Notes: generated by a model not told the origin, from the sequence alone. DNA of 64,000 bases from Lentzea sp. NBRC 102530 (GCF_030269365.1 NZ_BSTF01000026.1:1-64000); one strand, 5' to 3'; positions 49,569 to 58,310 are shown, counted from the first letter of the stretch. Program-made: numbers and translations.

Positions 49569-50882
49569 CTAGCGGGGGACGACCCTCATCATCAGGTCGT
49601 TGGGGTATGCCGCGTTGGTGAACTTGGTGCGCACCGGCCGGTCCGGGACGAGCCGGAAGCGCCGGCAGACCGTCGCCACCACGATGGCGATCTCGGTCAG
49701 GGCGAAGTGGTTGCCGATGCACTGGTGGATGCCGCCGCCGAACGGCACGAACGCGCCCTTCGGCAGTTCCCCGGCGCGTTCGGGGGTCCAGCGCTCGGGG
49801 TCGAACCGCTCGGGGTCCGGGAAGTGGACGGGGTCGTGGTGCATGGTGTGCGGGCTGAGGATCACCTCGGTGCCCGGCGGCAGCACGGCGCCGCCGAGTT
49901 CGACCTCGACGGCCGTGCGGCGCATCACGAGCCACAGCGGGTACTTCCGCAGGACTTCCTGGGCGACGCGGCCGACGTAGGTCAGCCTCGGCACGTCGTC
50001 GATGGTGATCTCGCGGTCTCCCAGCACTTCTTCGAGTTCCGCGAGGACCCGCCGCTCCACCTCGGGGTTGGCGGCGATCTCGTGGAAGATCCAGGCGAGC
50101 GCGAGCGCGGTGGTCTCGATGCCCGCCGTCAACAGGGTGATGACCTCGTCGAAGACCTCGTCGTCGGTCATCGGTTCGCCGGTCTCGGGGTCACGGGCCA
50201 TCAGCAACGTGGACAGCAGGTCGCCGTGGTCGGTGTCGTCGCCGCGGCGGCTGTCGATCACCTCGGAGACGATCGCGCGCATCCTCGCGATGGCCTCGTC
50301 GAACTCGCGGTTCGCCGGGATCGGCAGCTTCTCGACGAACCCCGGTGAGAGCGCGCGCATGATGCCGTTGCGGATGATCACGAAGACCGAGCGGCGGGCC
50401 TCGTCGATGGCCTTCCCGCCGATCTCGGTGGAGAACAGCGCCTCGCCGACGATGGTGACCGCGAGGCCCTGCATGTCGGCCTCGAGTTGCCGGACCTCGC
50501 CGGGCTGCCAGCCGTCCACGACCTCGGTGGCCGCGCGGCGCATGACCTCCGCGTACCCGGCGATCCGGTCGCGGTGGAACGCCGGCTGCATCATGCGGCG
50601 CTGGCGCAGGTGGAACGAGCCGTTCGACACCGCGAGGCCGTTGCCGACGAACGGGCGGAACTTGTCGTACATCCGGCCTTTGTGGAACTTCGACGCGTCG
50701 GTGACCAGCACCTGGTGCGTCAACCGCGGACTGGCCACGAATAACGCGCGTAACGGTCCCAGGTGGACTTCGACGAGTTCTCCCTGGTCACGCAAATTCC
50801 CGGTGAAGGCGAATCTTTTCCTGAGCATCGGCAACGTGTGCCCGAGGAACGGCAGCCTTCCGGGTGCCACCGGGACGGACAT
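49569..50882 (-). CDS. Cytochrome P450 (cassette copy B)
   Basis: A 437-residue paralogue of 43999-45321. It has A-G-I-E-T-T, Q-E-V-L-R-K-Y-P (ExxR) and F-G-G-G-I-H-Q-C-I-G-N, where the Arg usually preceding the heme Cys by two positions is His. It shares the S-V-P-V-A-P-x-R-x-P-F-L-G-H opening. Of two adjacent ATGs (50885, 50882), the second is better spaced from AGGAG. The conserved R-x-C Arg contacts a heme propionate in most P450s, so its loss may alter heme binding. Confidence 0.94.
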   Translation of the reverse strand: MSVPVAPGRLPFLGHTLPMLRKRFAFTGNLRDQGELVEVHLGPLRALFVASPRLTHQVLVTDASKFHKGRMYDKFRPFVGNGLAVSNGSFHLRQRRMMQPAFHRDRIAGYAEVMRRAATEVVDGWQPGEVRQLEADMQGLAVTIVGEALFSTEIGGKAIDEARRSVFVIIRNGIMRALSPGFVEKLPIPANREFDEAIARMRAIVSEVIDSRRGDDTDHGDLLSTLLMARDPETGEPMTDDEVFDEVITLLTAGIETTALALAWIFHEIAANPEVERRVLAELEEVLGDREITIDDVPRLTYVGRVAQEVLRKYPLWLVMRRTAVEVELGGAVLPPGTEVILSPHTMHHDPVHFPDPERFDPERWTPERAGELPKGAFVPFGGGIHQCIGNHFALTEIAIVVATVCRRFRLVPDRPVRTKFTNAAYPNDLMMRVVPR

Positions 50883-50915
50883 CATCGCTCCTACGCGAGG
50901 CGGAAAGAGATCGAG

Positions 50916-50963
50916 TCACCCTATGAGTCGTTCGGTGGAGAGAGACAGTGCCCGATCGGGTGG
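50916..50963. promoter_or_regulatory. 48-bp conserved element in divergent promoter, copy B
   Basis: The copy B counterpart of 45358-45405; it is at nearly the same distance from the P450 start (33 bases) and the methyltransferase (84 bases). A TAAGCT -10-like hexamer for the methyltransferase is at 51010-51015. Confidence 0.7.
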
Positions 50964-51047
50964 CTTGTGTTCACACTAGCGGCCTAACGGTGTCCGGTTT
51001 GTGCGTGACTAAGCTAGTGCGTCCGCAACCTGAAGAGGTGGGTCGTC

Positions 51048-51863
51048 GTGTCCGACGGGCAGAACTGGATTCCGCAGAGCGTCGACGTTTCGGTGCCGAG
51101 TGCGGCACGCGTGTACGACTACCTCCTCGGAGGCGCGCACAACTTCGCGGTCGACCGCCTGATGGGCGACAAGGCCGAGGAGATGATGCCGAACTCGCGC
51201 AGCGCGGCCCGGCTGAACCGGGCCTTCCTGCGCCGCGCGGTGCGGTTCATGACCGACCAGGGCGTGCGGCAGTTCCTCGACATCGGTTCGGGCATCCCGA
51301 CCGTGGCCAACGTGCACGAGGTCGCGCAGGAAAAGGCCCCGGAGTGCCGAGTCCTGTACGTGGACCGCGATCCCGTGGCGGTGGCGCACGGCGAGCTGAT
51401 CGTCGCCGGCAACGACAGGGTCGCCGTGCTGCAGGCCGACATGCGTGATCCCGAGAGCATCCTCACGAGCGCGGAGGCGAACCGGCTGCTCGACTTCGAC
51501 CAGCCGATCGGGGTGCTGATGCTGTTCATGGTGCACTGGGTGCCGAACGACGCGGACCCGCAGGGACTGCTCAAGCGGTACCGCGAGGCGCTGGCGCCCG
51601 GCAGCTACCTCGCGATCTCGCACATGGCCGGTGACCACGTGAACGACGAGGCCAGGTCCGTGACGGACCGGATGGCGAAGTCGGGCGGCGGTGACGTGAC
51701 CTACCGAGATCGTGCCGAGATCGAGGGCTTCTTCGGTGATTTCGAGCTGGTCGAACCGGGTCTGGTCAAATTCGCCGAATGGCGACCCGGTGGCCCCGGC
51801 GACATCTCCGACGACCCCGCGGTGAACCGGATCGCGTTCGCTGGCGTCGGTCGCAAGCCATAG
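51048..51863 (+). CDS. DUF574/SAV2177-type SAM-dependent methyltransferase (copy B)
   Basis: This 271-residue paralogue of the 45503 gene shares R-Q-F-L-D-I-G-S-G-I-P-T-V-A-N-V-H-E-V-A-Q without change, the V-Y-D-Y-L-L-G-G-A-H-N-F opening and V-D-R-D-P. The second half is more divergent, for example M-A-K-S-G-G-G-D-V-T replacing the M-H-M-R region. GTG 51048 has GAAGAGG at a distance of nine bases. Substrate divergence between the copies is possible. Confidence 0.92.
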   Translation: MSDGQNWIPQSVDVSVPSAARVYDYLLGGAHNFAVDRLMGDKAEEMMPNSRSAARLNRAFLRRAVRFMTDQGVRQFLDIGSGIPTVANVHEVAQEKAPECRVLYVDRDPVAVAHGELIVAGNDRVAVLQADMRDPESILTSAEANRLLDFDQPIGVLMLFMVHWVPNDADPQGLLKRYREALAPGSYLAISHMAGDHVNDEARSVTDRMAKSGGGDVTYRDRAEIEGFFGDFELVEPGLVKFAEWRPGGPGDISDDPAVNRIAFAGVGRKP

Positions 51864-51924
51864 AAGATATCGATAGAGTGAAGTCGATTCACGCTGCCGG
51901 TTGAGGTGGGATCGACAGTGCGTG

Positions 51925-51939
51925 GGTAAACTGCCGTAC
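51925..51939 (+). promoter_or_regulatory. Conserved promoter before GGDEF gene, copy B
   Basis: GGTAAACTGCCGTAC, the counterpart of 46381-46395, with TAAACT at 51927-51932. The GGDEF gene therefore probably has its own transcription start in both cassettes. Confidence 0.55.
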
Positions 51940-51968
51940 CTCAAGAGCCCATTGCGAGGCAGCTCCCA

Positions 51969-54080
51969 ATGTCCAACCCGAGTCGAATAACTCGTGTAAC
52001 GCCCTCGCCGCAGGACAATGCGCGGGCGCGGATGACGCTTGCCCGGAAATGGTCGTACAAGCTGCTCGGTTCCGTCGCGATTCCGCTGGGACGCGACGAC
52101 CTCGACCAGGAGCTGGCGCTCCGCCTGGACGCGCTGTGCTCGATGCTGCACGCGGAGCCGTTCGCCACGACCCCGATCGAGGGTGCGGGCGCGGATCTGG
52201 CCACGCTCGGTCACCTCGGCAAGCACGGCCTGCGCTGCACCGCCGAGGTGCTCGGCAAGGGCCTGCTCGCGCTGCCCGAGTTCCAGCCCGTCTCGCAGTA
52301 CGCGGAACGGATCGCGCTCGCGATGGGTGCGCTGGGCGCCGGTTTCACCGCGGCCAACGCGGAATCCGTGCTGGCGCAGCAGGAGAGCATGCAGCGGTCG
52401 TTGCTCAAGGCCGTCCGCGACGCCAACTGGAACCTCAAGGAGAGCGAGGCCCGCTTCAACGAGGTCGTCACGTCGTCCACCAACGGCGTGCTGATCGTCG
52501 ACCTCGACGGCGGGCTGAACACCGTGAACGAGGCGATCGGCGAGATCCTCGGCCGCACGCCGGACGAGCTCGTCGGCACGCCGTTGCTGGACCTGATCGA
52601 GCCCGCGTTCACCGAGATGCTGCGCGACGCGATGACCGACCTCGCCGCCGGTGTGACCGACCGCGTCCAGCAGTCGCAGCGCTTGCTGCGCGAGGACGGC
52701 GAGTCCGCGCGGGTGACGCTGACGGCGTCGATGCTGCGCGGCGCCGACGGCAAGCCGAACCACTTCGTCGTGGTGGTCGAGGACGGCACGGAGCTCGAAC
52801 TGCTGCAGAGCGAGCTGAAGCGGCAGTCGTTGCACGACCCGCTGACCGGCCTGCCGAACCGCCAGTTCTTCACCACGCAGCTGGAAACGGCGCTGCGCAA
52901 GGCCGATCCCGAGCACGGCATCACGGTCTTCCACCTCGACCTCGACGCGTTCGGCATGCTGCGCGACAGCTTCGGCGGCCGCGTCGTCGAGCGCTACCTC
53001 CAGCACGTGTCCGGACGGCTGAAGGCGTTGCTGGCGGGCGAGAAGGTCATGATCGCGCGGTTCGGCGGCGACGAGTTCGGCATCCTGCTGGAGAACACGG
53101 CCTCGACGCCCCGCATCGACACGATCATGAAGAGCATCAACGCCGACCTGATGTCCGAGCCGACGTTCGTCGACGGCCACGGCCTGTCGGCGTCGATGAG
53201 CGCGGGCGTCGTGCACCGGCCGTCGAGCGACACCGAACCGCTCGACGTGCTGCGGTCGGCGGAACGTTCGTTGCGCCGCGCCAAGAAGGGCAGGCGCGGG
53301 CAGTGGGAGCTGTTCCACGCCGGCCAGGACGCCGAGGAACGGCGCGACGACGCGCTGGCCGTGGCGATGCCGGCCGCGTGGGAGGACGGCGAGATCACCG
53401 TGCGGTACCGGCCGGTCGTGCGGCTGGCCACCGGAACCGTCGCGGGCGTCGAGGCAGAGCTGTTCTGGGACGCGCCTTCCGGTCAGCTGGACCACGACCG
53501 GTGCGCGGGCCTCGCCGAGCAGACCGGTCTGATCCTGCCGCTGGGCGGCTGGCTGCTGAAGGTCGCCGGCGGCCAGGCGGCGTGGTGGCGGCAGCGCGAG
53601 CAGTTCGACCTGCCGCTGGCGGTCCGGCTCACCGCGCACCAGGCGTCCGACGCGGACCTGGTCTCCCGGGTCGTCGAGGTGCTCGACGGGATCGGCGTGC
53701 CGCCGGAGATGCTGATGGTCAGCGTGCCCGGCGGGGTTCTGGTGCTGCCCGACGCGGTCGACAACCTCGCGGTGCTGACCCGGATGAACGTGCTGACCGC
53801 GATCGACGACTTCGGCATGGGACCGCTGGACTTCGGCCTGCTCGCGTCCGACGTGCCGGTGCGCGCCGTGCGGATCGCGCGCGACCTGGTGGCGTCGCGA
53901 TCTCCTTACGTGGCGGCGTTGTTGCCGTTGCTGCGCGAACGCGGAGTGCGGATCGCCGTCGAGGGGATCGAGGACGCGGAGCAGGCGGCGTGGTGGCGGG
54001 ACGCCGGCGCGGACTTCGCGACCGGCGACCACTTCGGGGTGGCGCGTGAGGCGGGCGAGTTCCTGCTGGATCTCCGGTGA
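51969..54080 (+). CDS. PAS-GGDEF-EAL protein (cassette copy B)
   Basis: A 703-residue paralogue of 46424-48511 with the same four-domain order. The cyclase motif is the intact G-G-D-E-F (near residue 366). The phosphodiesterase motif is E-A-E-L-F-W instead of E-A-L, and the later Asn, Glu and Q-G-Y positions are lost, while A-V-E-G-I-E is kept. It is thus better suited as a cyclase than copy A and is unlikely to hydrolyse c-di-GMP. No RxxD inhibitory site is visible five residues upstream of the motif. A 7-bp-arm hairpin at 54081-54106 follows. Confidence 0.9.
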   Translation: MSNPSRITRVTPSPQDNARARMTLARKWSYKLLGSVAIPLGRDDLDQELALRLDALCSMLHAEPFATTPIEGAGADLATLGHLGKHGLRCTAEVLGKGLLALPEFQPVSQYAERIALAMGALGAGFTAANAESVLAQQESMQRSLLKAVRDANWNLKESEARFNEVVTSSTNGVLIVDLDGGLNTVNEAIGEILGRTPDELVGTPLLDLIEPAFTEMLRDAMTDLAAGVTDRVQQSQRLLREDGESARVTLTASMLRGADGKPNHFVVVVEDGTELELLQSELKRQSLHDPLTGLPNRQFFTTQLETALRKADPEHGITVFHLDLDAFGMLRDSFGGRVVERYLQHVSGRLKALLAGEKVMIARFGGDEFGILLENTASTPRIDTIMKSINADLMSEPTFVDGHGLSASMSAGVVHRPSSDTEPLDVLRSAERSLRRAKKGRRGQWELFHAGQDAEERRDDALAVAMPAAWEDGEITVRYRPVVRLATGTVAGVEAELFWDAPSGQLDHDRCAGLAEQTGLILPLGGWLLKVAGGQAAWWRQREQFDLPLAVRLTAHQASDADLVSRVVEVLDGIGVPPEMLMVSVPGGVLVLPDAVDNLAVLTRMNVLTAIDDFGMGPLDFGLLASDVPVRAVRIARDLVASRSPYVAALLPLLRERGVRIAVEGIEDAEQAAWWRDAGADFATGDHFGVAREAGEFLLDLR

Positions 54081-54106
54081 CCGGACGGGGTCGGGGTCAC
54101 GTCCGG
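54081..54106 (+). terminator. Weak hairpin after GGDEF copy B
   Basis: CCGGACG and CGTCCGG flank a 12-base loop straight after the stop codon. No T-tract; low-confidence terminator. Confidence 0.35.
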
Positions 54107-54123
54107 CCACCGGAGGAGTCTGT

Positions 54124-54605
54124 TCAACCAGTGAACTTCGCCAGCGCCTTGGTGAATTCGTAGGTCTGCTGGCTGATGCCGCTGCATGAGGAGCTCATTG
54201 CCCCGCAGTTACCGCGGTCCCGATTCACGGCCCAGAAGCTCACCCGCGCCAGGTGCTTCGAGTTCGCCCAGGTGACGATGTCGCGGAAGTTCTGCGGCGT
54301 GACGGTCTCGCCGGTGTCGGTCCTGCCGTTCGTGGACGACAGGCCGCTGCGCCGGTACGCCGCGTCGTCGGTCAGCCCGAACGTCGACTTGACGTGGTTC
54401 TTGAGGCCGTCGACCGCGGACTTGGTGTAGGCGAGCATGTCGCCGCCGCTGCCCCAGTCGAAGGGCATGACGGCCCACGTGTCGACCGGGGCGTTGAGCT
54501 CCTTCGACCGCGTGACGAGCCGCTTGCCCCACGAGTTGGGGCCGGTCCGGTCCGTCGGCATGGTGATGACGGTCTTCACGCCGGGGTTGCTATCTGTCAA
54601 GAAGG
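54124..54605 (-). pseudogene. 5'-truncated chitinase-like (GH18) remnant
   Basis: The last roughly 155 codons code for a recognisable C-terminal part of a secreted GH18-type hydrolase: W-A-V-M-P-F-D-W-G-S-G-G-D-M, T-P-Q-N-F-R-D-I-V-T-W-A and R-V-S-F-W-A-V-N-R-D-R. The catalytic D-x-x-D-x-D-x-E strand and signal peptide, which should be upstream, are missing. Beyond about 54605 the frame runs into unrelated Pro-rich and then Ala/Glu low-complexity sequence. A deletion or insertion at that point probably removed the 5' half. It cannot be active as a glycosidase. Confidence 0.7.
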
Positions 54606-55172
54606 TAGACGAAATCGGTGGCTCGGGTGGTTCCAGGCCGGGTCGAGGTTGGACGAACTGGGGGCTGAGGGGCGCTTCATCCCTCTGAACTGCGCAGTTC
54701 CCGGGTGCGGGTGCCGTCGGAGGTGATGCCACCACGGCCATCGGCCACCGGCTCCAGCAACCAGCGGCCTCACTCGCCCTGCCCACGCCTGCGGTCCGCG
54801 CTCCGCCGCCGCAGCCCGCGCTGATTGTCCGCGCCCGCTGCTGCCCGCGCCCGCATCCGCTGCCTGCGCACGCCTGCACCGCCACCGCCACCGCCACGAC
54901 CGCCGCCACCGGCCCCGCCCATTGCTCTGCCATCGCCTCCGCCACCGCCTCCGCCTCCGCCATCGCCTCCGCCTCCGCCTCCGCCACGGCCTCCGCCACC
55001 GGTCCCGCACTCCGCTCCGCTACGCCTCCGCCTCTGCCTCCGCGTTGCCGCGTCCGCCGAGCCCGTCCCACCTGCCCGTCTTCGGTCGCCGACCCCACCT
55101 CTCACCGGGGCTTTCGTGCCTCGCCGACCCCGCCTCGACGATCTTGTCGGTGGCGCGTGGTGCAATCGGTGT
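54606..55172. other. Low-complexity (CCGCCTCCG)n tract before adnA
   Basis: A gene-free interval of 567 bases. From about 54840 to 55045 it consists largely of CCGCCTCCG/CCACCGCC microsatellite-like sequence, open in several frames on both strands but without a protein-like composition. It probably arose with the truncation of the adjacent GH18 gene and now carries the adnA promoter. No clear -35/-10 pair was found. Confidence 0.65.
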
Positions 55173-58100
55173 GTGGCACTCGCACCCCAGCTGGTCCGCC
55201 GGAAGCCGGAGACGCGCCCGCGTCCCCGGTGGGACGCCGCTGCCCAGCGGGTCTTCGACACCGAGGGCTTCGTCCGCGTGCTCGGCGGGCCCGGCACCGG
55301 CAAGACGACGTTGCTCGCCGAGCTGGCCGCCCACGTCGTGCTGGAGCAGGGGGCCGATCCCGAGAACGTGCTGGTGCTCACGGCGAACCGGCGTGCCTCG
55401 GTCGCGTTGCGGGCGCGGATCACGCAGCTGTTGACGGGGCGGCTGCAGGCGATCCGGGAGCCGTTGGTGCGGACGGTGCACTCGTACGCGTTCGCGGTGC
55501 TGCGGAACCAGGCCGTGCTCATGGGGGAGCCGTCGCCGCGGTTGTTGTCAGGGCCCGACCAGGACGCGATGGTGCGGGAGCTGCTCGCCGGTGACGTCGA
55601 GCTGGGGGCGTTGCAGTGGCCGGAGCGGTTGCGGCCCGCGCTGGAGTTGCCCGGGTTCGCGCACGAGCTCAGGGATCTGTTGCTCAGGGCGGCGGAACGC
55701 GGGCTGGGGCCCGAGGACCTGATCGCGCTCGGTGAGGAGCACGGGCGGGACGTGTGGGTGGCGGCCGGGCGGTTCGGGGCTCAGTACGAGGCCGTGAACC
55801 TGTTGTCCGGCATGGACTCCGCCACGGCGTACGCGCCCGCTTACGACGCGGCCGAACTGGTGTCGTCGGCCTACGCGGCGTTCGTGAACGACGAGGACCT
55901 GTTGTTCGCGGAGCGGCGGCGGATCAGGTACCTGCTGGTGGACGACGCGCAACACCTCGACCCCATGCAGTACTCGCTGATCCGGTCGCTCGGGTCGCAG
56001 GCCGCGCGGTTCGTGCTGGCGGGCGATCCGGACCAGGCGATCTTCACGTTCCGCGGGGCCGATCCGGAGATCCTGCGGGACGCGGACGGCGAGACGGTGG
56101 TGCTCAGGCAGTCGCACCGGATGATGCCCGAGGTCAGGGACGCGGTGGCGCGGCTCGCGGCACGGCTGCCGGGTGCTTCGCCGGCGCGGGTGGTCGACCC
56201 CGTGGACGGTGAGGGGTCGGTGCAGGTGCGGCTGCTCGCGTCGTCCGCGCAGGAGGCGGCGTGGGTGGCGGACCAGCTGCGGCGCTCGCACCTCGCGGAC
56301 GAGGTGCCGTGGTCGCAGATGGCCGTGGTGGTGCGGTCGGCGACGTTGTCGTTGCCGGTGTTGCAACGGGCGTTGCTCGCGGCGGGCGTGCCGGTGTCGG
56401 TGTCGTCGGACGAGCTGCCGCTGGCGCAACAGCCCTCGGTGCGGCCGTTGCTCGCGTTGATCAGGGCCGCGGCGGCGCCGGGGTCGATGGACGAGGACAC
56501 GGCGTCGATGCTGCTGTCGTCGAGCTACGGCGGCGCGGACCCGTTGGCGTTGCGCAGGTTGCGGCGCGGCCTGCGCAGGCTCGAGATGGCGGCGGGCGGG
56601 GACAGGCCCAGCGGTGAGCTGCTGGTCGAGGTCGTGGAGACCGCGGACCGGCTGGCGGCGCTGGAGGACGTCGAGTCGATGCCCGCGCGCCGGATCGGGC
56701 ACCTGCTCTCGTTGGCGCGCAAGGCTGTTCAAGAAGGCAAGTCCGTCGAGGTCGTGCTGTGGGACCTGTGGACGGCGACCGGGCTGCAGGAGCGGTGGGT
56801 GGCGCAGTCGGCGCGGCGCGGGATGCCCGGCATGCAGGCCGACCGCGACCTGGACGCGATCGTGGCGTTGTTCGAGGCGGCGGCCAAGTACGTCGACCGG
56901 TTGCCGGGGTCCGGGGTGGCCGGGTTCGCGGACTACCTGGAGTCGCAACGGATCGTCGGCGACACGCTGGCCGCCTCGGCGCCCACCGGCGAGGCGGTGA
57001 CGGTGCTGACGGCGCACTCGGCGGCCGGACGCGAGTGGGAGGTCGTCGCGGTGCCCGGGGTTCAGGAGGGCAGCTGGCCCGACCTGAGGCTGCGCGGCAC
57101 GGTCCTGGGCGTCGAACGCATGGTGGACGTGCTGGCGGGCCTGGAGCCCTCCGTCAGCGCGGTCGCCCCGATCCTCGCCGAGGAACGGAGGCTGCTGCTG
57201 GTCGCGGCGTCGCGAGCGCGGTCCAAGCTGCTGATCAGCGCGGTCCGCGGCGAGGACGAGCAGCCGTCGCGGTTCCTCGACGAGATCGAGTCGTCCGCTG
57301 AGGACGAACGCAAGCTGCACCGCCCGCAACGAGGTCTGGTGCTCGGCGAACTCGTCGGCGAGCTCAGGAGGGTGGTCTGCTCGGACACCGAACCGCCCGA
57401 GCGGCGCGAACGGGCCGCCACCCAGCTCGCCAGGCTGGCCGAGGCGGGCGTGCCCGGTGCGCACCCGGAGTCCTGGTACGGCCTGGCCGAGGTGTCCATC
57501 GACGCTCCACTGTGGACGGAAGACCAGAAGGTCAGCGTGACGCCCTCGACCATCGAGGTGATCACGAAGTGCCCGCTGCGCTGGGTCGTCGAACGGCACG
57601 GCGGCCAGGACCCGGCCGAGCTCGCCTCGGTCACCGGCACGCTGGTGCACGCCCTGGCGCAGGCCGCCTCCAGCGGCGCGGACTCGAAGCAGCTGCGGGA
57701 GAAGCTCGACGAGGCGTGGGCCGCGGTGGACGCGGGCGCGCCCTGGTTCTCCCGCCGCGAACGCCTGCGCGTGGAGAAGATGCTCGACACGTTCCTCGCG
57801 TGGCTGACCATGAGCCGCAACCAGCTCACCCAGGTCGCGGTCGAGGAGGAGATGGTCGTCGAGGTCCCCAAGCGCGACGGCGGGCCGTGGTTGCAGGTCA
57901 GGGGCCGCGTCGACCGGCTGGAAAAGGACGAGAACGGCCGCCCGGTCGTGATCGACCTCAAGACCGGCAAGAGCCCGGTGTCGAAGGAGGCGTCGCAGGA
58001 ACACCCGCAGCTCGCGGTGTACCAGCTCGCGTCGTCGCTGGGCGGCTTCACCCACATCGGACTCGGCACGGAGCCGGGCGGCGCGCGCCTGCTCTACGTG

Positions 58101-58310
58101 GCGAAGGAGGACAAGAAGACAGGAGCCGTCGAACGCACCCAGGCCCCGCTCGACGAGCAGGGCGTGCAGGCGTGGCTCGAGGTCGTGCAGGGCGCGGCGG
58201 AGTCCGTGCTCGGGCCCGAGTACACGGCGCGGGAGAACGCGGACTGCGACCGCTGCCCGGCGCGCACGACGTGCCCGGTGCACCCCTCCGGGCGTCAGGT
58301 GAGTGAGTAA
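55173..58310 (+). CDS. adnA: AdnA: UvrD-like helicase/nuclease subunit of the AdnAB resection complex
   Basis: A 1,045-residue protein with Walker A (G-G-P-G-T-G-K-T-T, residues 38-46), motif II V-D-D-A-Q-H, Q-S-H-R (motif IV region) and a C-terminal PD-(D/E)XK nuclease (G-R-V-D-R-L, V-I-D-L-K-T-G-K), with C-D-R-C-P-A-R-T-T-C at the very end for a [4Fe-4S] cluster. The order adnA-adnB is as in mycobacteria (Rv3202c-Rv3201c), where AdnAB unwinds and resects double-strand breaks. GTG 55173 is used; the longer frame from 54825 is only the low-complexity tract. Length matches the family. Confidence 0.95.
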   Translation: MALAPQLVRRKPETRPRPRWDAAAQRVFDTEGFVRVLGGPGTGKTTLLAELAAHVVLEQGADPENVLVLTANRRASVALRARITQLLTGRLQAIREPLVRTVHSYAFAVLRNQAVLMGEPSPRLLSGPDQDAMVRELLAGDVELGALQWPERLRPALELPGFAHELRDLLLRAAERGLGPEDLIALGEEHGRDVWVAAGRFGAQYEAVNLLSGMDSATAYAPAYDAAELVSSAYAAFVNDEDLLFAERRRIRYLLVDDAQHLDPMQYSLIRSLGSQAARFVLAGDPDQAIFTFRGADPEILRDADGETVVLRQSHRMMPEVRDAVARLAARLPGASPARVVDPVDGEGSVQVRLLASSAQEAAWVADQLRRSHLADEVPWSQMAVVVRSATLSLPVLQRALLAAGVPVSVSSDELPLAQQPSVRPLLALIRAAAAPGSMDEDTASMLLSSSYGGADPLALRRLRRGLRRLEMAAGGDRPSGELLVEVVETADRLAALEDVESMPARRIGHLLSLARKAVQEGKSVEVVLWDLWTATGLQERWVAQSARRGMPGMQADRDLDAIVALFEAAAKYVDRLPGSGVAGFADYLESQRIVGDTLAASAPTGEAVTVLTAHSAAGREWEVVAVPGVQEGSWPDLRLRGTVLGVERMVDVLAGLEPSVSAVAPILAEERRLLLVAASRARSKLLISAVRGEDEQPSRFLDEIESSAEDERKLHRPQRGLVLGELVGELRRVVCSDTEPPERRERAATQLARLAEAGVPGAHPESWYGLAEVSIDAPLWTEDQKVSVTPSTIEVITKCPLRWVVERHGGQDPAELASVTGTLVHALAQAASSGADSKQLREKLDEAWAAVDAGAPWFSRRERLRVEKMLDTFLAWLTMSRNQLTQVAVEEEMVVEVPKRDGGPWLQVRGRVDRLEKDENGRPVVIDLKTGKSPVSKEASQEHPQLAVYQLASSLGGFTHIGLGTEPGGARLLYVAKEDKKTGAVERTQAPLDEQGVQAWLEVVQGAAESVLGPEYTARENADCDRCPARTTCPVHPSGRQVSE

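Noticed and set aside
42932..54080. A conventional secondary-metabolite cluster based on P450s and methyltransferases
   Set aside because: No core synthase (PKS, NRPS, terpene cyclase, RiPP precursor) was found, and the arrangement is a duplicated regulatory-type cassette.
51009..54110. A 1,033-codon minus-strand open frame opposite the methyltransferase and GGDEF copy B
   Set aside because: It runs antisense to two genes with clear domains and its composition is Arg/His/Gln-rich without motifs, as expected of a GC-rich shadow frame.
54606..55098. Ala/Glu-rich minus-strand N-terminus joined to the GH18 fragment
   Set aside because: The sequence is the reverse reading of the same (CCGCCTCCG)n tract and lacks the signal peptide and catalytic strand a GH18 enzyme needs.
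54825..55172. N-terminal extension of AdnA of 116 residues rich in Pro
   Set aside because: It is translated microsatellite DNA. The family start fits GTG 55173, and no ribosome-binding site supports the longer form.
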